Assembly: GCA_032690845.1 (NCBI GenBank)
Contig: CM064430.1
Location: 50,937,882-51,001,881, forward strand
Direction of reading: 5' to 3'
DNA: 64,000 nucleotides
Origin: Eleusine coracana subsp. coracana
Taxonomy: Eukaryota > Streptophyta > Magnoliopsida > Poales > Poaceae
Position 1 is the stretch's first letter, and every line of letters starts with the position of its first letter. Position numbers and translations under genes: made by a program. The notes under the pieces were generated by a model. That model was not told the origin of the DNA, made no database searches, and saw nothing but the letters and a program-made list of their open reading frames with translations. Below, piece by piece: positions 31,977 through 43,259 of this stretch.

Positions 31977-33498
31977 TGTTGGCACTACCTAAGTGCCCCT
32001 TTTATATGTGAATATGACCCCAATTATAGCATAATTGATGCCAATTTAGGCCATTTACCTGTGATTTTACCTATATATTTGTATATGCAGTGTTTTGGAG
32101 CTATATTGTAGAAACAGGTAAAATTGGTGATTAAAGTGATGCTAGAAGAGGGCACAAGTCCAGAAGCAACGAAAAGCACTGAAGAAGCCCAATGCGCCGA
32201 TCGGCGCAACCCATGAGCCGATCGGCGCAAGGGTGTTTTAGCCCACATAAGTGACTGAGGCCCATTCCACATGCTTATGGAAGTTTATCTGTGCAAGACA
32301 CTTGAAGATATTTGCCTGGAAAATTTATGGAAGTTCAAGATCTTGACTTACAGTACAAGATTTTATCTCGAAGGAAAAGGCCCACATGGTAGCTGTGGAG
32401 GACAAAGGAACCAACTTGGAGCAGAAACCAGAGGAGACACGACTTGCGTCAACCGGCGCAATCCTACGCTGATCGGCGCAACCTACTTATTTGCCAGAAA
32501 CTGAGTCCTTTACAAGTAAAACCCTTATAAATACTTGTAAACCCCTGGTCACAAAGGAGGAGGCGTCAGAGGGACAACATATTCGTGAGTTAGAGCCACC
32601 GAGGTTCGCCCCGTTAGAATAGATCTCTAGTTGAGTTTCAAGAACCATTGGAGTAAGAGTTGATCTGTCAAGGTACGCCATCTCGGTGGTGATCAATCCC
32701 ACTCTATGTATCTCAAGGATAATCTAATATGTTGATGATGGTTTTGGTGATTTGTCTATCTTGATTCTGTAACCATGCATGTGCTTATTCCAATTGCTTA
32801 GTTCTAGGCTAAGTAGGTTGATATTATCTTGATTGTGGTGATCGGGATAGTATTCAGATATAGTATTGATTATGGTTGCTTGATGACGCTAGTAGTTTGG
32901 TTTGGCGGTGGCAGCACTAAACCTGAGCAGCACTATTGGATAATTGAGTAGGGTAAGATACCTACGCGATTAAGGGTCTCCTCTCGGCAGCGATAAATCG
33001 AGAGATGCTCAGAAAGGTGGGTGGTCTTATTCATTATAGGTTTTCATTGATCCATGTAATTAACATTATGATGCTATTTGATTAGACTATCTAGTTATGA
33101 TCTTACTAGTAGATATCTAGCTACTCACTTAACAGCTTAGGCTTACGAGGTGTCTGGCACACTTTGGCTTAGATTCGTTTGTGTGTCGATGGGCTCAACT
33201 TCAGCACCGATCGACGCGATCACAGATTCGGTAGTGTGCCGATCGGCTCAACTTTTGCGCCTATCGGCGCAAACGGCAGATTTGCTGTCTGGCGCACCTT
33301 TGCGCTGGCAGTCTCCTCTCATGCAACTAGAACTCGACAGTAGCCTTGACTAGATCTTCTACTGTTAACTTTGTTTAATAATCCCTAAAGTCCCAGTGGA
33401 TACGATAAACTTTGGAATACTCAAATCAAGGGAAAAAGTGCTACAATCGTACACCATCCTCTTGTGGTATATAAGTGGGTGCATAGTTATGACCAACA
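31977..33498 (+). repeat. Gypsy-2 5' LTR
   Basis: Begins TGTTGGCACTACC and ends GACCAACA. It holds CGATCGGCGC-type palindromes near 32194-32230, 32455-32480 and 33215-33270. A TATA box, tataaata at 32526-32533, is followed by a region matching the same place in the right LTR. Confidence 0.92.
32526..32533 (+). promoter_or_regulatory. Gypsy-2 LTR TATA box
   Basis: TATAAATA in plus orientation, conserved at 40931-40938 in the 3' LTR; likely core promoter. Confidence 0.6.
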
Positions 33499-33511
33499 AG
33501 CTACCTTTTTC

Positions 33512-33529
33512 TGGCACCGTTGCCGGGGA
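33512..33529 (+). other. Gypsy-2 primer binding site
   Basis: tggcaccgttgccgggga lies 13 bp inside the LTR. It is close to the tggcgccgttgccgggga sequence common in grass Athila/Tat and related Gypsy elements. Confidence 0.75.
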
Positions 33530-33630
33530 CCATAGCAGGTTTTTAAATATTGTTTGATGTATTAGTGTTTAGTCATTGTGGTTTACTTGTCTCTTGAGTA
33601 CATATATTCTATTAAGTGAGACTAACAGGT

Positions 33631-35979
33631 ATGGACGGTCCTAAGTCAAACAAACCCTCTAATTACACAGATGATCCAGAAAGGCTCTTACGTAACAAGA
33701 GAACAATAGAGAAGAGAAGCAAGTCAGTTGGAGATTTAGCTGGAGAAGCAGTCCGTGCCAACCCTTGAGTATTATTCACAATCGCAGATCCAGAAGTAGA
33801 AGAGATGGCAGAATTACCCTTGGTTAATCGTTTCAAGCCTCAACTGACTAATGTTGTCAAGATGGATTTCCACGAAGCTCAAGATCAGAATCTATATCAA
33901 CTGGAGAGATATGTTGGATTAGTGGTGCAACAACCGTTCACTGGTTCGAAAGATCCCAATCACCATTTGCAGCACTTCCTTGAAGTTTGCAGTATATTCA
34001 AGATAAATGGACTGACCGGAGATCAAGCACATGTGCGGCTGTTCCCCTTCTCTCTAGTTGGACGCCCCAAGCAGTGGTACAATGGATTGGAAAACACAAT
34101 GAAAATTGTGTGGGACACTTTAGCAGTTGCATTCTTAGCCAAATATTTCCCTCCTGGTAAGACACAAGCTTTGAAGAATAAGATTCTTGGATTTACACAG
34201 AATGTTGATGAGAGCATTGGAGAAGCATAGGAAAGATACAACGAATATACTGATGCATGCCCTCATCATGGTCTAACGGTTGGAGAAATTATTGAGAGAT
34301 TCTACATGGGATTGAATTTTCAATCTCGTCAACACTTAGATGCTTCAGCTGTGGGTTCATTCATGGCAAAGACTCCCAACCAAGCTAAGGAATTGATCAA
34401 GTTGTTAGTTGAAAATCAATCATGGGATAGTGAGAGAAGTTCAAGGAATATACAACCTTCAAAAGGAGTGGCAAAAAGTGTGATTGAGAGGACTCATGAA
34501 GACTTAGTTATGGATCGCCTTGATGCTATTCAAAGAAGGTTGGACAATAATCATCATATCCCTAAGGAAGAGTCGCTCAAGCTAGCGGAATCACGCTCCA
34601 CTTGTAGCGAGTGTGGGGAATTTGGTCATGTGCAGAAAGATTTCCCTGAAGAGATGAAGATGCTAGAATATATGAAGAATAGTGGATCGAAGCCTCAATT
34701 TCAGCAGCAAAGGAGTTCTTTCTATCCTAGTTCGTCCATGCAAAACTCTATCCCACTTCGTCTCCAATGTCATGAGTTCTTCCAAGCTCAAGAGAAGATC
34801 AATAAGGACAATCAAGCTAAATTCAAGGAGATTGATCATATCCTTGGGGGGATCAATGACAAGATGATAGAGATTGGGAGCTCCAATGAGCAGATTTTGA
34901 AGCATACCAAGATTATGGAGCAACAGATGGGACAATTATCACAAGCCATTCAAAGTAACAAAGGGCCTATTCCTAGCAATATGATGTCTGCAGAACAGTT
35001 GAAGGTAATAGCTACATGGTCAGGAAAGCAAATAGAAGATCCAGAGCACTCTACGGGAGCAAGGAAGACCCGCGCCGATCGGATCACACCAAGCACCGAT
35101 CGGCGCGAAGGTACTGTAGGCAGCGATCGGCTCAGTGAGGGCGCCGATCAGCGCGAGGAGGATATTGACCTCTCTAGTCTATAAAAGGGTATGGAAATAG
35201 AGGATCATGACCCTGCCATGTTCTTGGATACTCAACTGCTGACCAAGACAGAAAGAGCGCGGCAACACGACAAGCAGTTCGTAAGGTTTGTTGATATTAT
35301 GAAGAAGCTTTACAACAGTGTCCCTTTTGTTGATGCTATTCAAGTGCCTATCTATGCCAAGTACATCAAGGACATGATGCAAAACAAGAAATCACTGGTT
35401 TCTGAGGAGGTTGTGAGGGCTAATAAGGAACTTACGGCGGTAATCAAGGATGTTACACTAGAGAAGAAACCTGACCCTGGATCACCAAGCATCAAATGCA
35501 TGATTGGAATAAGAATATTTGATAGGTGTTTGTGCAATCTTGGAGCGAGTGTAAGTGTTATGCCCTGTCATATATTCACAAGTCTCAGTTTGCCTGAGTT
35601 GGAGCCTACGTGTATGTGTTTGGAGTTAGCTGATCAATCGGTACGCTTCCCTGATGGAATTGCTGAAGATGTGCCTGTTCAAATTGGAGATCACATTGTC
35701 CCTGTTGATTTTATTGTGCTTGATATGGATAAGAGGACGAGGACTCCGTTGATCTTAGGAAGACCCTTCTTGAGGACAGCCAAGGCAAGTATTGATGTTG
35801 AAAGTGGTGAGATAAGCTTTGATATAAGTGGGACTCCCTACTCTTTCAAATTCTGCGCAAAAGGAGAAAAGTGTCGTGCTTTTGATGAAGTAAAAAGATA
35901 CAAGACACCGTGGCAATGTGGCATTGAGAGTAATTGGAGGGAATGTATGGATGGGACGTCCAAGGTATATGAGCCATAG
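33631..35979 (+). pseudogene. Gypsy-2 gag and aspartic protease, one frame with three stops
   Basis: A single frame runs 2,349 bp without frameshift but with TGA at 33766, TAG at 34228 (Trp in the family, EAxERYNEY) and TAA at 35182. N-terminal part: DDPERLLRNKRTIEKRS. Capsid: FTGSKDPNHHLQHFLEVCS, LFPFSLVGRPKQWY and FYMGLNFQSRQHLDASA. Zinc knuckle: CSECGEFGHVQKDF, with the last Cys missing. The gag end is rich in Asp-Arg pairs because palindromes are read through (35080-35160). Protease: CNLGASVSVMP at about 35533-35565, with Asn where the catalytic Asp should be, and LILGRPFLRTAKASID near the end. It stops at 35977-35979, directly followed by the non-coding segment that normally comes after pol. 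Confidence 0.83.
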
Positions 35980-37055
35980 AGATGAGAAAAACTTGTAGTG
36001 TCGCGGCTTCACATCCCGCACCGTGACACTAAGGATTGATTGTTTGCGGGGAGGTCAAGCTCTTTGACCTCTAAATAACTAGAGCGCTCTTGGTAGGTAA
36101 CTTAATGATCGGGGGATTTAGAAGTTGCTTAGTGCTTATGGGAGGGCAACCCACTTTATTTAGTTTATGCTGGCCAGGAGAGCAACTCGGTATTATTAAT
36201 TTGCTTGCTTGTAATAAAAACAATCTCCCGAATAAAAGAATTAGAAAAAGTGTGTGCTTAATTTTTGTGTGCTCTTGTGTTGTCTGTTTATGGGTGCAAA
36301 ACTATGTATATACATATTGTCGACTAACAACGCAGGACTATAAAAAGAAAAAGAACAAAAACAGGAAGGAACAGAGCTCACGCCGATCGGCGCACTTCGG
36401 AGCCGATCGGCGCACTATTGCCCAGGTCGGGACAGAAGGCTGACAACACCTAGAAAGGGGTGCTAGAAGACAATCAGCAAATAAGGAAGGACAACATCTA
36501 GCAAAGAAGCGAGGGGCCAAGAGCAAAAATGGATGACGCGCTGATCGGCGCAGGACAACACCAATCGGCGCGGCTACCAGATGGGCCCCTCTATGTATGT
36601 CAATGCTACAGGAACAATGGGAAAGTGGAAATTAGGTGAAGGATATGAACATGAGGCATCAGGATTAGTGCTGGACCCCAATGCGAGATGTAGGGGACTG
36701 GCGCTGTTCGGCACACCACTGCACCAACTGGCACGGGTACCCGTACGGTTCCTAAATGGGCGACAAAAGTGGTAGGCATTGATTTCAAGGAACATGTATG
36801 ATTTCTATGCAGATGTTCAGTGCAGGGGAGACAAGGAATTGACCAAAAGCTGGAAAAGAGACGGCGCGCCGATCGGCGTAGGCCTGAGCCAATCAGCGCT
36901 GTCAATCAAGATGGCGGGATTCCGTGCTGTTTCCCTGCCAACTGGCATGATGTACCTAGAAACGACATAAAGGAGGGGAATCAGGAACCACAATTCAGAA
37001 GATTCAAAAATTTTGAAATGTCAAGGCGGGTCCTTCTCCTAGAAGTTTCCCATGG
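35980..37055. other. Gypsy-2 post-pol linker and leader of the extra ORF
   Basis: Non-coding. At 36050-36170 it has the segment that in Athila-like grass elements follows the pol stop (ctttgacctctaaataac, then gagggcaacccac). Four clusters of CGATCGGCGC-like palindromes lie at about 36380-36410, 36538-36570 and 36865-36900. The long frame upstream of ATG 37159 (from 36820) is open by chance or decayed. Confidence 0.55.
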
Positions 37056-37063
37056 TATAAAAG
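37056..37063 (+). promoter_or_regulatory. TATA box upstream of Gypsy-2 extra ORF
   Basis: TATAAAAG, 103 bp upstream of ATG 37159, far from any LTR. It suggests an internal promoter for the extra ORF. Confidence 0.55.
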
Positions 37064-37158
37064 GGAGGCCGGGCGCCCCCACTTCGGCACACCATCCTGG
37101 TAATCTCTCCACCTTCCCCACTACCCAAGATCTCGCACATGCTCTGCATTCCTCACAG

Positions 37159-38751
37159 ATGGATCGTCTCCGTTCCTCCATTGGCAAGTTGGGCAAGAGG
37201 CTGCGTCGGGGAAGCGGTTCTGGCAGTGACAGCGAATCGAGCGGCGACTCCTCGGCGAGGGGGAGCTCCGGTGCTCATGATGACATGTCGGTGGGTGATG
37301 CATCCACCGGCTCGACGGCAATGATCCACGCCCGCCACTCCATCTCTGGCGCGCCCCTTCTGACAGGGCGTGCTACAAGGAGCCAAATAGCGGCAAGCCG
37401 TGGGGTTCCCAGATCACCACCACCACCGGCATTCGCGCCATGCACGGTGGAGGAGGGCTTCACCCTCCTGAGCGCGGAAGAACAAGGGCACTACCTCACG
37501 GTGAGGGGAAGGTTCGTCCCCAACTTCGACTTGGACAAGACCTTCCTCACCTCGATCGGAATGTGGGAGGACATGAAGAGGATGTTCAGCAACCTCGGCT
37601 GGGTGGACTTACACCAACTTCCCATGGACTGCAACCTTGACATCATCACCGAGGTTGCCTCTACGATGAGGATCGGCACCAACGACTACGGCGATGAGGC
37701 CATCAACTTCCGCGTTTGCGACATCGGCTACACAGTGACCATGGAGGCGGCGGCTCAAGCCTTCGGCTTCGATGCCGACGCCGAGGTCACCGGCATATTG
37801 GAACATGAGGAGTTGGACTCCTTTTGGAGGTGGCTCTCACCCGTGGAGGAGATGAAGTGCGGCAACATCCGCAACCCGACTATCCAAGTCTTCCACCGGT
37901 GGTTGGCGGCGCGCACATGCGACAAGGTCGACTCCAGCAACATCACCGATGTGGAGTTGCAGTGGCTCTCCAACACCATCGTGAGCCCATCTCACTGCAA
38001 CCTCATGACAGTGATGGTGCGGGGTTGGTTCGAGAAGAGGGGCAAGAAGAGCAAAAAGTTGGCCTTCGGGACCTATCTTCAGCGCCTAGCAGCCCTCGTC
38101 TACGACGGCGACAGACCAGGAGGGCGCGGCGACAAGTGGGAGGTCGTGATGGAGATTGGCGAGAATATGACTCATGGCAATATTGTCACAGGAAGTGTTC
38201 CGCTGGCTTCCATGTCGGCGGCACCAACATTAGGCTCCCGTGTGCGGAGCTAGGAATTTTTCCCCCTCACAAGCTAGAGGGAGGAAATTGGCTTGAAGAA
38301 GATATCCTGGAGGGGGGCCGAATTTCCAAGGACCGCCATGGGCAGGTTTGACAATCGGCGACATTTGCAGCGTCCGACAGTGAGTGGGGCTCCTGGGAGT
38401 CACGCCAAGAGCCTCAACAGTACCAGTCAGGGTGGAGCGACGCAGCGGGTGGTTCCCAGCCTTCTGTGCCGGTCGACGCAGGCAGCGCGCCGGTTGGCAC
38501 CACCTACTTTAGTGCGGGCGTTGACTACAGGTACCAATGACGGGTACTTGTGGTGCCTCCAGTGCCCGGTGCAGATTTCTTCGTGCCCATGCAGGGGTAC
38601 CTCGACAACAACATGCATCACATCGAGCACGTGGAGGACGCCGCGTCCTAATGGAGGAACAACCATAAAGCGATGGTGGAGGAGTTCGAGCGACTCAAGG
38701 CACGGTGCTATGGCTATGATCAGCCATCGTCTCCACCTCCGCTTGACTAGA
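37159..38751 (+). pseudogene. Gypsy-2 extra ORF, ATHILA ORF-1-like protein
   Basis: The ATG at 37159 starts DRLRSSIGKLGKRLRRGSGS, a basic then Ser/Gly-rich start. The folded region follows: VPNFDLDKTFLTSIGMWEDM, FSNLGWVDLHQLPMDCN, NFRVCDIGYTVTMEAAAQAF, GNIRNPTIQVFHRWLAARTC and MVRGWFEKRGKKSKKLAFG. This is the plant 'ATHILA ORF-1' type of protein, of unknown function, carried after pol by Athila/Tat-like elements. The main frame ends at 38253. The homologous protein continues in the next frame (GGTNIRLPCAELGIFPPHKL, to 38351) and then in pieces to about 38751 (YLDNNMHHIEHVEDAAS; EEFERLKARCYGYD). Two or more frameshifts make it a pseudogene. GC content (about 60%) is well above the flanking element. 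Confidence 0.72.
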
Positions 38752-40381
38752 AGTGCCTAGGAGATGGCACATGTATTGTTTTCCCGGTTTGCGTTTTCTT
38801 TTATCTTTTGCAATCTTTTTCTTTATTTGATTATGTGTGTGTGAGCGGGTTGGGAAACCATGTATCGGGTGTGTTTATTTTCATGCAAGTGTGTTAGTAG
38901 TAGTTAATAGTGTGTTTACTTTCATGCAAGTGTGTTTGTAGTAGTTTTATTTTCATGCAAGTGTGTGCAAAAATCATCACCATGTATTCGAGTTTCGATC
39001 TTAATATAATGGTGGCGGTTATGCTCTTTTAGGAGAATTGAAGTACTTATCCTTTCTTGAAAAATATCGATGAAGACCAAATAATGGTGAGCATTGAATA
39101 AAATTCGAACTTACACTTAACAATTATTCGGCAAATATGTTTTACGTGGAGCAATTCTGAGTACCCATGTGCTTCATTTGCATTGTCCAATTCGTGATGA
39201 TAACTTAGCACCAATCTTTTAATAAATAAATTTTCATGTTGTGAACTATAGAATTTATTGTTATCAAGATCCTTACCTATCAATGTCATATTTTGAGCAA
39301 TACTCATGAGCCTTTTGATACATAGATAAACATTAAACTAATGGTTGTGTTCGATTAGGATTTAATTCTTTTTGGTATGAGTTTTACTAAGATGGCCAAA
39401 TCTTTGTGTATCTTTTTGAAGCCTTAAATTACTCATGCAAAAATTCAATTCCGCTGAGTATTCCACCATAATACCAAAATATCTTGTTGAATATCATTAC
39501 TTGACCACATCCTATATTTCTGGCTGTATTTAATTCTAGAATAAATGTTGAAGCCAAACGAATTAAATACCAACAAGTGATTGGTGTTCGGGTTGAGAAC
39601 CGATCGACGCACTACAGGCGCCGATCGACGCAGCAGAGTTAAAAAAAAGGGGTTAAAAAATAAAAATAAAAAAGAGAGGAAAAGCTCTGCTGTTTGCTAA
39701 GGAACTAGCAAAATTTTAAGTGTGGGGGGATGGTATATGACATACTCATTCTCGAAATTCATTCTAATATAGCCATGAATCATTCCAACCATGTGCAATC
39801 TGATAATGGGAGTTCCTTTTTCTTCCAAGATCAAATTTTTGCTATGTATATGCCCACATATCCAAAGTTTGAGTCCATTCTTAAATTTTTTCTTTCTGAA
39901 ATGGCCATCTTGTTAAGCTTCTGTAATTCCAGTAAAGAATAATCTCCTAGCTTTACAATATATTGTTGGTTTATGTTTGCAATCCTTGAATTACCTCACC
40001 AAGCTACTCATATAAGCCTTACACAAACATTATTCGATCATTATGATGTAGATATAGGTTGAGTGATTTGAAAGATGAGTTGTTGCTATGGATTATTTAG
40101 AAGATAGATTCTTTATGTTCACAACAATCTTTTAAGTGATTTTCATGTGTGGAAAAGTTGTATGTTGTGAGTTGGACATGATCCTTTGCTTTGGGGAGAA
40201 ACTTTAAAGCTTTATGCCCATATTTAAACTATTTTGCTGAATACCAATATAAAATACACCACAATAAAACAATGTTTAACATTTACTGATTTGAGATATC
40301 TTTTATGATAGAGAGTAGGTTCTTTAATTTTTCTTTCTTTGACTTTACTTGGGATGAGCAAAGGTTTAAGTGTGGGGGAAC
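38752..40381. other. Gypsy-2 3' non-coding region with two polypurine-like tracts
   Basis: AT-rich. A palindrome pair lies at about 39600-39630. A polypurine-like tract (aagtgtggggggatgg) is at 39717-39732, and the actual polypurine tract (aagtgtgggggaac) at 40368-40381 abuts the 3' LTR. No supported gene. Confidence 0.6.
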
Positions 40382-41900
40382 TGTTGGCACTCCCTAAGTG
40401 CCCCTTTTATATGTGAATATGACCCCAACTAGAGCATAATTGATGCCAATTTAGGCCATTTACCTGTGATTTTGCCTATATATTTGTATATGCGGTGTTT
40501 TAGAGCTATGTTGCAGAAACAGGTAAAATTGGTGATTAAAGTGATGCTGGAAGAGGGCAGGAGTCCAGAAGCAACAAAAACCACTGAAGAAGCCCAGTGC
40601 ATCGATCGGCGCAACCCATGAGCCGATTGGTGCAAGGGTGTTTTAGCCCACAGAAGTGACCGAGGACCATTTCACATGCTTATGGAAGTTTATCTACGCA
40701 AGACACTTGAAGATATTTGCCTGGAAGATTTATGGAACTTCAAGATCTTGACTTGCAGAACAAGACTTTATCACGAAGGAAAAGGCCCACATGGCAGCTG
40801 TAGAGGAGAAAGGAACCAACTTGGAGCAGAAACCAGAGGAGATACGGCTTGCGCCGATTGGCGCAATCCTCCGCCGATCGGCGCAACCGACTTATTTGCT
40901 AGAAATCGAGTCCTTTACGAGTAGAACCCTTATAAATACTTGTAAACCCCTGGTCACAAAGGAGGAGGCGTCAGAGGGACAACAGATCCGTGAGTTAGAG
41001 CCACCGGGGTTCGCCCTGTTAGAATAGATCTCTAGTTGAGTTTCAAGAACCATTGGAGTAAGAGTTGATCCGTCAAGGTAGGCCATCTCGGCGGTGATGA
41101 ATCTTACTCTATGTATCTCAAGGATAATCTAATATATTGATGATGGTTTTGGTGATTTGTCTATCTTGATTCTGTAATCATGCATGTCCTTATTCCAATT
41201 GCTTAGTTCTAGGCTAAGTAGGTTGATATTATCTTGATCGTGGTGATCAGGATAGTATTTGGACATTGTATTGATTATGATTGCTTGATGACGCTAGTAG
41301 TATGGTTTGGCGGTGACAACACTAAACCTGCACAACACTATTGGATAATTGAGTAGGGTAAGATACCTACGCGATTAAGGGTCTCCTCTCGGCAGCGATA
41401 AATCGAGAGACGCTCAGAAAGGTGGGTGGTCATATTCATTATAGGTTTTCATTGATCCATGTAATTACCATTATGATGCTATTTGATTAGACTATCTGGT
41501 TACGATCTCACTAGTACATATCTGGCTACTCACTTAACATCTTAGGCTTACGAGGTATCTGGTGCACTTTGGCATAGATTAATTTGTGTGCCGATCGGCT
41601 CAACTTCAGCGCCGATTGGCGTGATCACAGATTCAGTGGCCGATCGGCTCAACTTTTGCGCCGATCGGCGCAAACGGCAGATTTGCTATCTGGCGCACCT
41701 TTGCGCTGGCCAGTCTCCTCTCATGCAACTAGAACTCGATAGTAGCCTTGATGAGATCTTCTGCTGTTAACTTTGTTTAATAATTTCTAAGGTCCTAGTG
41801 GATACGATAAACCTTGGAATACTCAAATCAAGGGAAAAAGTGCTACAATCGTACACCGTCCTCTCGCGGTATATAAGTGGGTGCGTAGTTACGACCAATA
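40382..41900 (+). repeat. Gypsy-2 3' LTR
   Basis: Begins TGTTGGCACTCCC and ends GACCAATA; aligned along its length with the 5' LTR with scattered substitutions. It carries palindromes near 40600-40625, 40850-40880 and 41590-41670. The TSD gtcgc follows. Confidence 0.92.
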
Positions 41901-41905
41901 GTCGC

Positions 41906-42041
41906 CATTGACAATCATCATAAGGTAGAAGAGGTTTCCTACACGAACAACGCTCGTGTAGATATTAGTCACATTTCATGTTTGTCATTCATCATCAAAA
42001 CATCATACCTTGGGGTGACCTCAATGCTCATGAACCTTACA
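41906..42041 (-). repeat. Copia-4 3' LTR, inner part
   Basis: Matches the last part of the right LTR (cattgacaatcatcataagg, then gaaccttaca), completing the LTR cut by Gypsy-2. The polypurine tract (minus strand, ccaaaaagggggagat) lies at 42042-42057. Confidence 0.88.
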
Positions 42042-43259
42042 ATCTCCCCCTTTTTGGTGATGGATGACAACCACTACTTATAATGATCCAAACGGACGAG
42101 CAAGAAAGAACCAAAGGAAAAGAAAGGATTGGAAGGCATACCTTGGTCCTTACCTTGGAAGTAGTCTGCCCCTTAAGATGTGCTAGGTGTTGAGGGAGAG
42201 CTAGCCACTTATTTAGCGCACTTGGATGTCAATCTTGAGCTGAATTTTGTGTCCATCGTGGTGTCATGGTCAATGATATTGTTGAAGTAGACACGCACCA
42301 AGGACGTAGATGCTCATGTCGGTGAAGATGTACATTGTCACCGTAGACATGCACCGTCTTTTTTCTTCTTCTTGTTTGTGTAGATGTTTATCTTGATACG
42401 ATCTTCATGTGAACTTCTCCCCTTTATCTTGACATGATCTTCATGTGAACTTCTCCCCCTTTGTCATCTTCATTTGATCTTCATGTTCTTCTCTCCTTTT
42501 TTGTGCTCTCAACTTAAGCTTGGCTTTTGGATCTCCATGTTCCTTCTCCCCTTTTGTCACCTATCACCAAAAACCACACCAAAACATAACGAAACCAAGA
42601 GGCGAAAGATAGGTGGCAAGAGTTAGAATAACTCCCCCTTTCATGGCGCTCCTCCTTGGTCGTAATGGCATTCTACCGTAGCTCCCCCTACACTTATGAC
42701 TCAACAAAATATTTTCTCAAATATGCAAGGGTTAGTCATTTGAGAGGTGAGAATGTATGAGCCACTTGTCTTTGAGCCGCACGAGTAGATTTAACCTCGG
42801 ATCTCGGTTGAACATGGCTCAATGGGCATGAAGCACAAATATCACTATTTGATCATCTAGAGAGTCATGTACTCACATTGTAAATGAGAAACTCCCCCTA
42901 GACACATGCTTGGGAGCATGTATGGTATCACAATGCAAAGATGCATGAATGCAAGGAATGCAAATGCAACAAGTATACAATGCATGATGCGATGCTAAAG
43001 AAAAGAGAGAGAACCACTACAAGCCAAAGTGTCAACAACGAGTTGTTCCCTTCTCAAGCTTGCTCACAATGGACCATTCTTCAAAGCCTTGGGTACACCA
43101 TGAACCACCTTCCCAAGCTTAACCCATGTCCATTGCTATCTCAAGAAGGTCCAAAGTCAACCTACAAAAGAAGAGAAACAATCACAAATCAAGGACATAA
43201 ACAACAAAACAAACAAACAAATACTATACATATTTACAAAAGATAAGCTCAAGGGTTAC
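42042..43259 (-). other. Copia-4 3' internal non-coding region with repeated polypurine tracts
   Basis: No ORF of note. On the minus strand it has several gggggag-type purine tracts: about 42042-42057, 42413-42424, 42454-42466, 42544-42556, 42629-42640, 42679-42687 and 42889-42898. A short direct repeat (cttcatgtgaacttctcccc) occurs at 42402 and 42439. Confidence 0.65.

Larger units (their letters stand above)
31977..41900 (+). mobile_element. Gypsy-2, Athila/Tat-like LTR element without RT or integrase, TSD gtcgc
   Basis: 9,924 bp with LTRs of 1,522 and 1,519 bp (TGTTGGCAC to CCAACA/CCAATA) and a perfect TSD gtcgc (31972-31976 and 41901-41905). The PBS and polypurine tract are present. It codes gag-protease (33631-35979) and an extra ORF of ATHILA ORF-1 type (37159-38751). 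No RT, RNase H or integrase motif was found in any frame. Its mobility would depend on a related autonomous element. Confidence 0.9.

Noticed and set aside
36820..37158. N-terminal extension of the 477-residue ORF
   Set aside because: It crosses palindrome clusters and a TATA box and has low similarity to protein-like sequence. The ATG at 37159 after the TATA box is the better start.
37824..38351. Overlapping 175-residue ORF as a separate gene
   Set aside because: Its first two thirds are a shadow of the ATHILA-like ORF; only the last part is real, as the frameshifted continuation.
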